A DNA stretch of 64,000 nt from RGUW01 sp040399325 (GTDB lineage Bacteria; Cyanobacteriota; Cyanobacteriia; PCC-6307; Cyanobiaceae). The position numbers were made by a program, and so were the translations under genes. The notes beneath the pieces were generated by a model, which did not search any database, was not told where the DNA came from, and worked only from the letters and a program-made list of their open reading frames with translations. Below are positions 53,086 to 60,513 of the stretch, in pieces; within the stretch, counting starts at the first letter, position 1; every line of letters begins with the position of its first letter. The stretch covers positions 9,397-73,396 of the forward strand of contig JBBASJ010000003.1 in assembly GCA_040399325.1 (NCBI GenBank). Reading direction: 5' to 3'.

Positions 53086-53244
53086 TCAGTTCAGGCCGAA
53101 GCTCCCCGGGGCCCACTCGGTGATCAGACGCTCGAGCCGGACCAGCTGGTAACGGTTGTGCTCACTGGGGTGATGGGCATAGCGCAGGCGCAGATCCCGC
53201 AACTGGGCCTCCAGCGCATTCAGCACAGGATGGTTGCTGTTCAC
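53086..53244 (-). CDS. Small helical protein between the two umuD genes
   Basis: 52 residues from GTG 53244 (TTG 53268 possible). NALEAQLRDLRLRYAHHPSE and YQLVRLERLITEWAPGS suggest two amphipathic helices forming a hairpin. Composition and codon use match coding sequence, but it is short and unknown to me. Its end is 72 bp before the LexA box of the umuD'C operon. Confidence 0.45.
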   Translation of the reverse strand: MNSNHPVLNALEAQLRDLRLRYAHHPSEHNRYQLVRLERLITEWAPGSFGLN

Positions 53245-53275
53245 AGACGGGGCCCGGATACCAACCAAATCTTAA

Positions 53276-53295
53276 GCGAAACGGAAGCGTTTCGC
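53276..53295. repeat. Perfect 8-bp hairpin with GAAG loop
   Basis: GCGAAACG-GAAG-CGTTTCGC in the spacer between the small minus-strand gene (53244) and the small plus-strand membrane peptide (53425). No T-run follows. Could be an operator or an RNA hairpin; no known motif matched. Confidence 0.4.
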
Positions 53296-53424
53296 ACCAT
53301 GCCGGCGCGCAGGCGGCGCCAACCACGACAGCCAGGCGCCAGAGTCGGGGCAGTCGCCACAGCTGCCATGGGTCGCCCAGCCCCCGATCGCCACAGCAAA
53401 TCCCAGCCCCCGACCCCCTCACCC

Positions 53425-53511
53425 ATGGTGATCAAGCTGCAGATCGCGGGGGCCGTGTTTGTGCCGCCACTGCTGCTGGGCCTGTGGCTGCAGCATCAGG
53501 GCTTCTGGTGA
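53425..53511 (+). CDS. Possible 28-residue membrane peptide
   Basis: ATG 53425 opens a 28-residue frame, KLQIAGAVFVPPLLLGLWLQ plus HQGFW at the end, i.e. a single hydrophobic helix with a Pro-Pro kink and aromatic end, similar in size to small photosystem or cytochrome b6f subunits but not matching any I know (PetL/N/M, PsaM, PsbM/T/Y). It ends 16 bp inside the 3' end of the long umuD gene. A coding call by eye is weak. Confidence 0.4.
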   Translation: MVIKLQIAGAVFVPPLLLGLWLQHQGFW

Positions 53512-54008
53512 TGACGGGGCCGCTGGCCGGGCAACAGGTGATGCACGGCGTGACGCACCACCCCCCAGATCAGCAGATGGGGGTCGTCGCCGCTCAAGAC
53601 CAACGGCGCGACCGCCGGATCAGATGCCACCAGGCGCCAGCGGGGCGCGCGCCCCTCGAGACGCCGCAACAGCAACTGGCCGCCATGGGCCACCACCACC
53701 GTGGAGCCACACCGGGGCGCGACGCTGCGGTCAACCACCAGCAGGTCGCCATGGCAGATGCCCGCGGCCGCCATGGCATCGCCCTCGACCCGCAGAAAGA
53801 ACGTGGCGCTGGGATGGGGCACCAGCTCCACATTGAGATCGATCGAGGCGTCGACATAGTCGGCCGCCGGACTGGGAAAGCCTGCCGCCACCGCCTCGAG
53901 GGCCAACGGCAGCAGCCACACCACACCCCCCGGGCACGGCTCGCCCAACGGCACCAGACCAGCCTCGCGCCCCACCGCCACCACCCCGACTGGTACAGAT
54001 GTTCGCAT
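53496..54008 (-). CDS. Full-length UmuD with cleavage site but degenerate catalytic dyad
   Basis: Up to 170 residues; the real start is likely one of the GTG codons at 53984-53973, because the LexA box covers codons 2-6 of the open frame. The UmuD pattern is otherwise exact: autocleavage site Ala42-Gly43 in AVAAGFPSPAADYVDASIDL, then HPSATFFLRVEGDAMAAAG. Here residue 78, 35 after the Gly as in E. coli, is Ala (GCC, 53775-53777) where UmuD/LexA have the nucleophile Ser; 37 further the base Lys is Arg115 in GQLLLRRLEG. So it has a substrate site but no dyad. Rest of fold intact to LLIWGVVRHAVHHLL. Not next to umuC; has its own LexA box. Confidence 0.88.
   Translation of the reverse strand: MRTSVPVGVVAVGREAGLVPLGEPCPGGVVWLLPLALEAVAAGFPSPAADYVDASIDLNVELVPHPSATFFLRVEGDAMAAAGICHGDLLVVDRSVAPRCGSTVVVAHGGQLLLRRLEGRAPRWRLVASDPAVAPLVLSGDDPHLLIWGVVRHAVHHLLPGQRPRHHQKP
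53992..54005 (-). promoter_or_regulatory. LexA (SOS) box of the full-length umuD
   Basis: GGTACAGATGTTCG fits RGTACNNNDGTWCB at every position. It overlaps the first codons of the longest open frame for the full-length umuD, so the true start is downstream, and it lies 30 bp from the end of the HicA-like gene. Confidence 0.83.
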
Positions 54009-54034
54009 GCCCGGGTCGCTGGTGGTGACCGCGC

Positions 54035-54790
54035 TCAGCCCGGGCGCAGCTCCTGACCGGGAGCCGCCAGGTCGCGGCGATGGGGCCGATTGCCGAACTG
54101 CTCGCGGGCCAGGGCCAGCAGCTGGGCCTCGCTGCAGGCCGAGGCATCAACGCCGACGCTGGCGACGATGCGCTGCAGCAGTGTGGGGTGACGGTGCCTG
54201 AGATGGCGCAGCAGCAGGTTGCGCAGGTCGCTCTCGCCGTGGCCATGGCCCAGCAGCAGCACCGCATCGGCGGCCTCGATCGCCAGGGCGATCTGCTCGA
54301 GATAGGCATGGTCAAGGGGGGCCCGCTGCCCGGCGATGTCACGGTCGTGGCGATGGCTGAGGTTTTCACCGCTGGCCCAGAGGCCATGGGGCCGCAGCAC
54401 GGCCTGATCGACGGCCTCGCCATCGAGGCGAAACAGACGGGTCTGGCGATGGTCAAGAACCAGCACCAGCCGCCGGGCCTGATCCCCGCGGGGGGCATCG
54501 GGCACGGGCTGGGGATGGCCGGGGCTGATGCCGGCTGCCGCCAGCAGGTGGCGCAGCCGCTGGATCGCCTCGGCATCGAGAGCGCCCGCAGGCAACCCAC
54601 CACCACCGGCATGGATCCAGCTGCGCGGACCCCGGGGAAAGACCACCTCCAGGCGCGATCCCTCCCGGTGCAGGTCGGCACCGAGGGCCGCCAGCAGAGC
54701 CTCCACCTCGGACAGGCGCAGGCCATGGGGCAGGGGATGGCACCCGAGCAAGGCCAGGGTGCGCTGGTGATGACGGCTGAGTTCAGGCAT
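54035..54790 (-). CDS. HicA-like / release-factor-like fusion protein
   Basis: 251 residues from ATG 54790 (frame open to 54883). N-terminal part (about 20-95): RLSEVEALLAALGADLHREG, then GPRSWIHAGGGGLPAG and IQRLRHLLAAAGISPG, a HicA-type dsRNA-binding-like pattern. C-terminal part (about 120-245): LVLVLDHRQTRLFRLDGE, the HRHDRDIAGQRAPLDHAYL block and DAVLLLGHGHGESDLRNLLL, which resembles the eRF1-domain-3-like 'translational machinery' / baeRF family. A protein joining both modules may act on stalled ribosomes or RNA. It is 27 bp upstream of the long umuD but without its own visible LexA box. Confidence 0.65.
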   Translation of the reverse strand: MPELSRHHQRTLALLGCHPLPHGLRLSEVEALLAALGADLHREGSRLEVVFPRGPRSWIHAGGGGLPAGALDAEAIQRLRHLLAAAGISPGHPQPVPDAPRGDQARRLVLVLDHRQTRLFRLDGEAVDQAVLRPHGLWASGENLSHRHDRDIAGQRAPLDHAYLEQIALAIEAADAVLLLGHGHGESDLRNLLLRHLRHRHPTLLQRIVASVGVDASACSEAQLLALAREQFGNRPHRRDLAAPGQELRPG

Positions 54791-54883
54791 CGCCTGGTGG
54801 GCCACGACTGCCCCGATGCTGACGACGCCGGGGTGGGCTGACGGCCAGGGCGGAACGGATCCGCCCAAGGGCAGAACAGGCAT

Positions 54884-55218
54884 CCCTACCTATGGTCAGC
54901 AGCCCGAGATGCCCTGAGACTGATGGCATCGATTCGGAGGCCCAGACATGGATGACACTCCACCCCGCCAGACGCCAGGAGTGCGCTGACCGCAGGCCCC
55001 TGCTCCAACAGTCTTGTCCTGATCTGCGGTTCCCCGGTTCACAGAACCACCCGATGCATCGTTTCAGGTGCCCCCGGGTTCACGGGAGCCGATCCTTGGA
55101 CACCATGGCCCCAGGTGCCGCCTTGAGCAGCTCCGAAACGAACTGATCACCCAGAAGCAACGACGCCGCATCACTTGGTGAACCAACGCCCCCGGAACGT
55201 CCGGGAGCCGCCACCAGA
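54884..55218 (+). other. Gene-free spacer, possible small RNA ending at a plus-strand terminator
   Basis: No frame here looks coding. It holds small hairpins: GGTTC/GAACC at 55028-55049, CCCGGA-ACG-TCCGGG at 55192-55206 with a partial relative at 55074-55087 (CCCCCGGGTTCACGGGAGCCG versus CCCCCGGAACGTCCGGGAGCCG core), and AGGCC-TGTCC-GGCCT at 55219-55233. A strong plus-strand terminator follows at 55295-55324 although no plus-strand gene precedes it. A transcript of up to ~430 nt is therefore possible; its promoter is not identified. Confidence 0.25.
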
Positions 55219-55941
55219 TCAGGCCTGTCCGGCCTTGGCGTCACCATTCTGCAATCCCGTTTTCAAGTCGATTTCACTGCTTTTGTGTTCACCCAGGCCC
55301 GGCACCGATGGTGTCGGGCCTTTTGACGTGGGCGGGCCATCACCACAGCCGCGCTGGAGCACCTGGCGGCGCAGGACCTGCAACGGCTCTGCGACCGGGG
55401 CCTGGCGGGCATAGAGCAGCGCCCAGGCCAGGGGCACATCGCCGCTGTTCAACGCCCGATTGATGGCGGCCATCCAGGCATCGACCCGCTGGCCCAGGGT
55501 CCGCATCAGGCTGGCGGTGGAGGCCATGCGGGCAGGGCCGGCGGCCCGCAGGCGCACGTGGGCAAAGGCATCGGCGGCCGCGCCCAGGGGTTGCAGCCGC
55601 AGCAGCACCGACTGACCCGGCTGCAGGGGTGGCAGGGGCCAGAACAGGGGCAGGGCCAAGGGCCGGCCGGCAGCGGCCTGGCGGCTCCAGAGCAGCCGAC
55701 CCTGAGCGGTCTCCACCCTCACCTGCTGCAGCGGTTCGACCACCAGCAGGGTGGGAAACGCGGTGGGCACCTCGCCGAAGGCATCGGCCTCGTCGACGGG
55801 CTCGACCCGGGGGGAGAGCACACACAGCACAACCGGGGCCCCCTGGCGGGTCGCCGACCGGGCCGGGAGCGGTGCCGCCGCCCAGGAGCCCAGCCCCGCC
55901 AGCGCCCACAGCAGCCCAGCCGCCAGAGGCCTCAGCAGCAT
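55219..55941 (-). CDS. Exported protein of the arsenic-methylation cluster
   Basis: 240 residues from ATG 55941, overlapping the arsM stop by 10 bp. A signal peptide (AAGLLWALAGLGSWAAAPLPA) is followed by a mature domain with VVLCVLSPRVEPVDEADAF, LLVVEPLQQVRVETAQGRLL and LPPLQPGQSVLLRLQPLG, strands that look like an Ig-like envelope domain (DUF928-like in style), and a helical end. The last ~40 residues lie over a plus-strand terminator hairpin and may be less constrained. Overlap with arsM suggests co-expression. No firm family. Confidence 0.6.
   Translation of the reverse strand: MLLRPLAAGLLWALAGLGSWAAAPLPARSATRQGAPVVLCVLSPRVEPVDEADAFGEVPTAFPTLLVVEPLQQVRVETAQGRLLWSRQAAAGRPLALPLFWPLPPLQPGQSVLLRLQPLGAAADAFAHVRLRAAGPARMASTASLMRTLGQRVDAWMAAINRALNSGDVPLAWALLYARQAPVAEPLQVLRRQVLQRGCGDGPPTSKGPTPSVPGLGEHKSSEIDLKTGLQNGDAKAGQA
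55295..55324 (+). terminator. Strong intrinsic terminator on the plus strand, antisense to a coding region
   Basis: AGGCCCGGCACC and GGTGTCGGGCCT form a 12-bp stem (one G-T) with loop GAT, followed by TTTT. It lies within the 3' coding part of the exported gene on the minus strand and points the other way. No plus-strand gene ends before it, so it marks the end of an unannotated transcript or is a chance structure. Confidence 0.6.
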
Positions 55942-56996
55942 GCCGTGTCGCCGCCGGCCCCGGTTGTGGCAAACGGCAGGGCCCCGCCACAACCGGGAAA
56001 CAGGCCGAAATGACGCTGAAAATCGCCCACAAAGCTGAAATGGGGCGCCAGCCGGCTCTGCCGCAGCATCCTGAAGGTGTTGCCGCAGACCGGGGCAAGC
56101 CGGCCGGTCTCGAAGTGGTGGTGGGCGTCGAGATCGAAGGCATGGGGCTGGCCGGCCGCCGTGCCCAGATAGGTCACCGCCTGACCATGGTCTTCGCAGG
56201 CATCCTCGAGCTGATCGAGGTGGAACAGCCGATAGGTGGCCGAGAAGAACCGGGTCTCGCCGGTGCGCACCGCCAGCTCCGGATCGGTGATCGCCAGCGG
56301 CCGACTGCTCACCAGCCGCGGATCGGCAAAACCATTGCCGCGGGCCAGGCGCAAAAAATCGTTCCAGTACAGAGCGCCAGCCAGGCACTCGCCGTACAGC
56401 ACCGGATCGCCTCGGAGGCCGGGATCAAGACGGCGGTCGGCATAGACATCGGCGAAATAGAACTCACCGCCGGGTTTGAGCAGGTGCCGCACGCCGGCCA
56501 GCACCGCAGCCTTGTCGGTGGCCAGGTTGACGACGCAGTTGGAGACCACCACATCGAAGCTCGCAGGTTCCAGGCCGAGCTGGTCGAGCTGCTCGATCAG
56601 CCCCTCCACGAACCGCACGTTGGCGTAGCCGAACTGCTCGGCGTGCCAGGCCTGGTGGGCCGTGGCCACCGCCAGCTGCTCGGCGGTCATGTCGACCCCC
56701 ATCACCACGCCGTCAGCACCCACCAGCTGCGACAACAGATAGACATCGCGACCGCTGCCGCACCCCAGGTCGAGCACGCGCGCGCCCTGGAGCAGGGGTG
56801 GAGCCACCAGACCGCAGCCGTAGTACCGGGCGCTCACCTCCGGATGAATGCGGGCCAGCAGTGGCTTGAGTGCGGCCGGCACGCTGCTGGCATCACAACA
56901 GGCGCTGGTGCGCAGATCGGCACTGCTGCCGAGGGTGCTGCCGTAGTACTGGCGCACACCCTGCTGCACAGCTTCGGCAGTGGTGGTTGCTGGCAT
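55932..56996 (-). CDS. arsM: Arsenite S-adenosylmethionine methyltransferase
   Basis: 354 residues. Methylates As(III). SAM motif VLDLGCGSGRDVYLLSQLVG; the arsenic-binding cysteines are seen in DLRTSACCDASSVP (C-C), in YYGCGLV (first third), in VSNCVVNLATDK (the central conserved Cys) and further Cys near the end (VCGNTFR and GDTACC). The DLRTSACC start and the length match cyanobacterial ArsM. Downstream of arsS by 43 bp, with the exported gene overlapping its stop, so the order is arsS-arsM-exported on the minus strand. Confidence 0.93.
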   Translation of the reverse strand: MPATTTAEAVQQGVRQYYGSTLGSSADLRTSACCDASSVPAALKPLLARIHPEVSARYYGCGLVAPPLLQGARVLDLGCGSGRDVYLLSQLVGADGVVMGVDMTAEQLAVATAHQAWHAEQFGYANVRFVEGLIEQLDQLGLEPASFDVVVSNCVVNLATDKAAVLAGVRHLLKPGGEFYFADVYADRRLDPGLRGDPVLYGECLAGALYWNDFLRLARGNGFADPRLVSSRPLAITDPELAVRTGETRFFSATYRLFHLDQLEDACEDHGQAVTYLGTAAGQPHAFDLDAHHHFETGRLAPVCGNTFRMLRQSRLAPHFSFVGDFQRHFGLFPGCGGALPFATTGAGGDTACC

Positions 56997-57039
56997 GGGT
57001 TCGACACGGTGTGCTTTCAGGATGATCCCAGTTCAGGGA

Positions 57040-57993
57040 TCAACGCAGGGCCCCACCACAGCTCGATCCGCTCCCGGCAGTGCAGCCAAAACAATGGCGC
57101 TCAACGGCGATCGGCGCTGCAGCGGGATCCCACTGCAACAGGTGAGCCAGGTGCAGCGGCGGCTGACCAGCCAGAGGCAGGCGCAGCATCTGGTTGAAAT
57201 CGCAGTCGAAGAGCTGTCCCTGCCAGTCGACGCTGATCAGGGAGCGGCACATCACCTGGCCGAGGTTGGCGGGGTTATGACTGCACTGCAGCAGCTGCTG
57301 ATAGGCCGCCAGCTCGCCGCGGCGTTGCAGCTGATCGGCGAAGCGTGCGATCGGCATGTTGGCCAGGGCCAGCAGATGGTTGAAGACGATGCCGTAGGCC
57401 TGGTCCAGATGCCGGCGGTAGGCCTCTTCCAGCTGGAGCTGGGGTGGCGGCAGGGTCGGCCCCTGGGGGTTGAACACCAGATCGAGCGTCAGCCCGCTGC
57501 CCGCCTGGCCATAGCCCAGGGCGTTGAGCTGCTGCAGGCCGGCGATGCTGCGTTCGAACACCCCCGCACCGCGTTGCCGATCGACGTTGTCCTGCAGGTA
57601 ACAGGGCAACGACGCCACCACAGAGACACCCTGGTCGGCCAGGAACGCCGCCAGATCCTCCTGGCCAGACTCGCTGAGGATCGTGAGATTGCAGCGGTCG
57701 ATCACCCTGACGCCGAGGGCCCGCGCCTGGCGCACCAGCTCACGAAAGCCCGGATGCAGCTCCGGGGCCCCGCCGGTGAGATCGAGGGTCGCGATGCCGC
57801 GGGCTGAAAGCACCGGCGGAATCAGGGCCAGCGTGGCGGCCTCCATCATCTCGGTGCGGTTGGGCCCCGCATCCACATGGCAGTGGCTACAGGCCTGGTT
57901 GCAGCGGTAGCCCAGGTTCACCTGCAGGGTGGTGAGGGCGCCGCGCTGGAGTGGCGGAAATAGGGTCAACGGCGCCGCTGCGATGGCGCTCAT
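57040..57993 (-). CDS. arsS: Arsenosugar-biosynthesis radical SAM protein ArsS
   Basis: 317 residues from ATG 57993 (frame open to 58155). The radical SAM CX3CX2C motif reads GYRCNQACSHCHVDAGPNRT, with TLDLTGGAPELHPGFRELV after it. The C-terminal part (VMCRSLISVDWQGQLFDCDF and HCFGCTAGSGSSCGG) has Cys that may bind a second cluster, as in the DUF3641 region of ArsS. It joins a 5'-deoxyadenosyl group to dimethylarsenite, giving arsenosugar. Directly linked with arsM, which supplies the dimethylated substrate. Divergent from the OYE gene. Confidence 0.9.
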   Translation of the reverse strand: MSAIAAAPLTLFPPLQRGALTTLQVNLGYRCNQACSHCHVDAGPNRTEMMEAATLALIPPVLSARGIATLDLTGGAPELHPGFRELVRQARALGVRVIDRCNLTILSESGQEDLAAFLADQGVSVVASLPCYLQDNVDRQRGAGVFERSIAGLQQLNALGYGQAGSGLTLDLVFNPQGPTLPPPQLQLEEAYRRHLDQAYGIVFNHLLALANMPIARFADQLQRRGELAAYQQLLQCSHNPANLGQVMCRSLISVDWQGQLFDCDFNQMLRLPLAGQPPLHLAHLLQWDPAAAPIAVERHCFGCTAGSGSSCGGALR

Positions 57994-58099
57994 GCCCGAA
58001 CATCCCTCGGGATGGCTTGTGCAGCAGCCCACGACAGGCTGAACATGGGCAGAACCGCAGCGCGCCCATCCTGGCGCCCCGGAACCCAGCCTGACCGCC

Positions 58100-59167
58100 A
58101 TGACCGACCTGTTCACTCCCCTGCAGCTGGGTTCACTCGCGCTGCCCAACCGCATCTGGATGGCGCCGCTGACCCGCTGCCGCGCCGAGGAGGGCCATGT
58201 GCCCGGAGCGCTGATGGCCGAGCACTATGCCCAGCGGGCCAGCGCCGGCCTGATCGTGGCCGAAGCCACGATGGTGATGGAGGGCCATTCGGCCTTCTGG
58301 CATGAACCGGGCATCTACAACGAGGCCCAGATCGCCGGTTGGCGGCTCACGACCGATGCCGTGCACCGCGCCGGCGGCCGCATCGTGCTGCAGATCTGGC
58401 ATGGGGGCCGGGCCTGCCATCCGCTGCTCAACGGCGGCCGCCAGCCGGTGGCGCCCAGCCCCATCGCGATCACCGGCGACGAAGTGCACACCCCCGAGGG
58501 CAAACAGCCCTACGTGGTGCCACGGCAGCTGGATGACGACGAGCTGCCCGCCATCGTCGAGGGCTTTCGGCTGGCGGCTCGACATGCGATGGCCGCCGGC
58601 TTTGACGGGGTCGAGGTGCATGGTGCCAACGGCTACCTGCTGGATGCGTTTCTGCGCGATGGCAGCAACCGGCGCTCAGGGCCCTACGGCGGGTCGATCG
58701 AACACCGGGCGCGCCTGCTGCTGGAGGTGCTCGAGGCGGTCGCGCTCGAGACGCCGCTGCTGGGGGTGCGGCTGTCGCCGCTCAACGGCTACAACGCCAT
58801 GGCCGATTCGGACCCGATCGGCCTGATCACCTGGCTGGCCAGCCGGCTCAATGATCTGCCGCTGGCCTACCTGCACCTGTTGCGGGGCGACTTTCTGGGT
58901 CAACAGCAGGGCGATGTGGTCGGCCCGGTGCGCGAGCATTACAAGGGCCTGCTGGTGGCCAACATGGGTTACACCGCCGCCGAGGCCAATGCCGCCATCG
59001 CCGCCGGTGGCCTCGATGCGGTGGCCTTCGGCACCAGCTTCCTGGCCAACCCTGACCTGCCGGAGCGGTTCCGCCAGGGGGCCCCGCTCAACCCGGCGGA
59101 CCCCGCCAGCTTCTACAGCTCCGGTCCGGCGGGCTACACCGATTACCCAACCCTCAACGCCAACTGA
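58100..59167 (+). CDS. Old Yellow Enzyme-type ene-reductase
   Basis: 355 residues. FMN-dependent NAD(P)H reductase of activated alkenes. Sequence blocks: LPNRIWMAPLTRCRAEEGH, YAQRASAGLIVAEATMV, RIVLQIWHGGRACHPLL, and the active-site FDGVEVHGANGYLLDAFLRD, then NRRSGPYGGSIEHRARLL. Compared with OYE1 the usual His-Asn pair of the active site is kept in HGANGYL. It probably detoxifies quinones or electrophiles. The next gene overlaps its stop by one base (TGATG). Confidence 0.93.
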   Translation: MTDLFTPLQLGSLALPNRIWMAPLTRCRAEEGHVPGALMAEHYAQRASAGLIVAEATMVMEGHSAFWHEPGIYNEAQIAGWRLTTDAVHRAGGRIVLQIWHGGRACHPLLNGGRQPVAPSPIAITGDEVHTPEGKQPYVVPRQLDDDELPAIVEGFRLAARHAMAAGFDGVEVHGANGYLLDAFLRDGSNRRSGPYGGSIEHRARLLLEVLEAVALETPLLGVRLSPLNGYNAMADSDPIGLITWLASRLNDLPLAYLHLLRGDFLGQQQGDVVGPVREHYKGLLVANMGYTAAEANAAIAAGGLDAVAFGTSFLANPDLPERFRQGAPLNPADPASFYSSGPAGYTDYPTLNAN

Positions 59168-59694
59168 TGAACCCCCAGCCATCCACCGACGTGTTGGTGA
59201 TCACCGCCAGCAACGGCGAGAACCTCAAACTGGCGGAACGCTTCGCCGCAGCCACCAGGGGGCAGGGTCAGTCTGCCGAGGTGCTGGATCTGACCGCGGT
59301 GGCGTTGCCGTTGTTCAGCCCCAGGGCCCTGGGCAACGGCACCCCTGACGCGCTGGCAGGCCTGCAGGCGATCCTGCAGGCTGCGCCGCGCTGGGTGATC
59401 TGCGCCCCTGAATACAACGGATCGATCCCGCCGGTGCTGACCAGCGCCATCGCCTGGCTGTCGGTGCAGGGTGACGACTTCAGAGCGCTGTTCAACGGCC
59501 GGCCGATCGCCATCGCCACCCACTCGGGCGGCGGTGGCCACACACTGTTGATTGCCCTGCGCCTGCAGCTGGCCCACCTGGGGGCCCATGTGGTGGGCCG
59601 CCAGCTGGTCAGCAACAACGCCAGCCCCGCCAAGGACAGCTCGATCGCCGACCTGGTGGCCCGCTTGCTGCGCCTGCCCCCCGCTGACGCCTGA
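59167..59694 (+). CDS. NAD(P)H-dependent FMN reductase
   Basis: 175 residues. Flavodoxin-like fold of the FMN_red family: VLVITASNGENLKLAERFA with the phosphate-binding loop ASNGxNxKLA, VICAPEYNGSIPPVLTSAI (PEYNGS motif binding the isoalloxazine) and ATHSGGGGHTLLIALR. It can reduce quinones, azo compounds or chromate; ArsH belongs to the same family but this one lacks the ArsH N-terminal extension. Coupled to OYE and followed by pirin, so the three make a redox-defence run. Confidence 0.88.
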   Translation: MNPQPSTDVLVITASNGENLKLAERFAAATRGQGQSAEVLDLTAVALPLFSPRALGNGTPDALAGLQAILQAAPRWVICAPEYNGSIPPVLTSAIAWLSVQGDDFRALFNGRPIAIATHSGGGGHTLLIALRLQLAHLGAHVVGRQLVSNNASPAKDSSIADLVARLLRLPPADA

Positions 59695-59704
59695 GGTTCT
59701 CGCC

Positions 59705-60457
59705 ATGCCCCCTGGCACTCAGACGCCACAACTGCCGCCCGGCCTGGTCTGGCGAAGGGCCGGCGAACGCTTCCACAGCCGCAACGGCTGGCTCGACAGC
59801 TGGCACACCTTTTCGTTCGGCGGCCACCATGACCCGCAATGGATGGGCTTCGGTCCCCTGCGGGTGATCAACGACGACACCATCGCCGCCGGCCAGGGCT
59901 TCGGCATGCACCCCCACCGCGACATGGAGATCATCACGGTGATGGTCGCGGGCCAGCTCAACCACCGCGATTCGATGGGCCACAGCGCCGTGCTTCAGGC
60001 GGGGGAGGTGCAGCGCATGAGTGCCGGTACCGGCATCGTGCACAGCGAAATCAACCAGGGGCCAGGGCCCTGCCGCCTGCTGCAGATCTGGATCGAACCG
60101 AGCCGCACGGGTCTCACGCCCGCTTACGAGCAGAAACCCTTCGTTGTCTCAGGCGACTGGACACCCCTGCTCGATCCCCGGGGTGAGGGTGGGGCCATGG
60201 CGATCCACAGGCCCGTGCGGCTGTGGCGGGCCCGGCCCGCGCTCGGCAGGCCACTGCCGCTGCCTCTTGAGACAGCGCCACTGACAGCGCCACTGATTTG
60301 GCTGCAATTGATCGCCGGCCAGGCCCAGCTCAACCTGGCCGCCGCACCTGGGCCGCTGAGCCTGTCAGAGGGCGACGGTGTGGGGCTCACCGCCGGAGAC
60401 GCCACGCTCACCAGCAGCGCCGAAGGCACCGATGTGCTGCTGTTTGCCATGGCCTGA
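59705..60457 (+). CDS. Pirin-family protein
   Basis: 250 residues from ATG 59705, ten bases after the previous stop. Bicupin. Metal ligands of pirins are visible in QGFGMHPHRDMEIITVM (two His) and GTGIVHSEINQG (His, Glu). The N-terminal blocks NGWLDSWHTFSFGGHHD and FGPLRVINDDTIAAG are canonical. Known pirins are quercetinases or redox-sensing co-regulators. The C-terminal cupin ends in AEGTDVLLFAMA. Confidence 0.92.
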   Translation: MPPGTQTPQLPPGLVWRRAGERFHSRNGWLDSWHTFSFGGHHDPQWMGFGPLRVINDDTIAAGQGFGMHPHRDMEIITVMVAGQLNHRDSMGHSAVLQAGEVQRMSAGTGIVHSEINQGPGPCRLLQIWIEPSRTGLTPAYEQKPFVVSGDWTPLLDPRGEGGAMAIHRPVRLWRARPALGRPLPLPLETAPLTAPLIWLQLIAGQAQLNLAAAPGPLSLSEGDGVGLTAGDATLTSSAEGTDVLLFAMA

Positions 60458-60513
60458 CAGGGGCGCGACCGCTGCCGACGCGCTGCAGATCGGCGCATAC
60501 ATTGAGACCGCCC

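Noticed and set aside
51571..53511. 646-codon plus-strand ORF across umuC and umuD
   Set aside because: It is antisense to clear umuC and umuD coding; only its last 28 codons look like an independent peptide, which is listed separately.
54892..55146. 84-codon plus-strand ORF
   Set aside because: Composition is Pro/Arg/Ser/Cys-rich without any domain pattern, and no Shine-Dalgarno is seen; treated as non-coding spacer.
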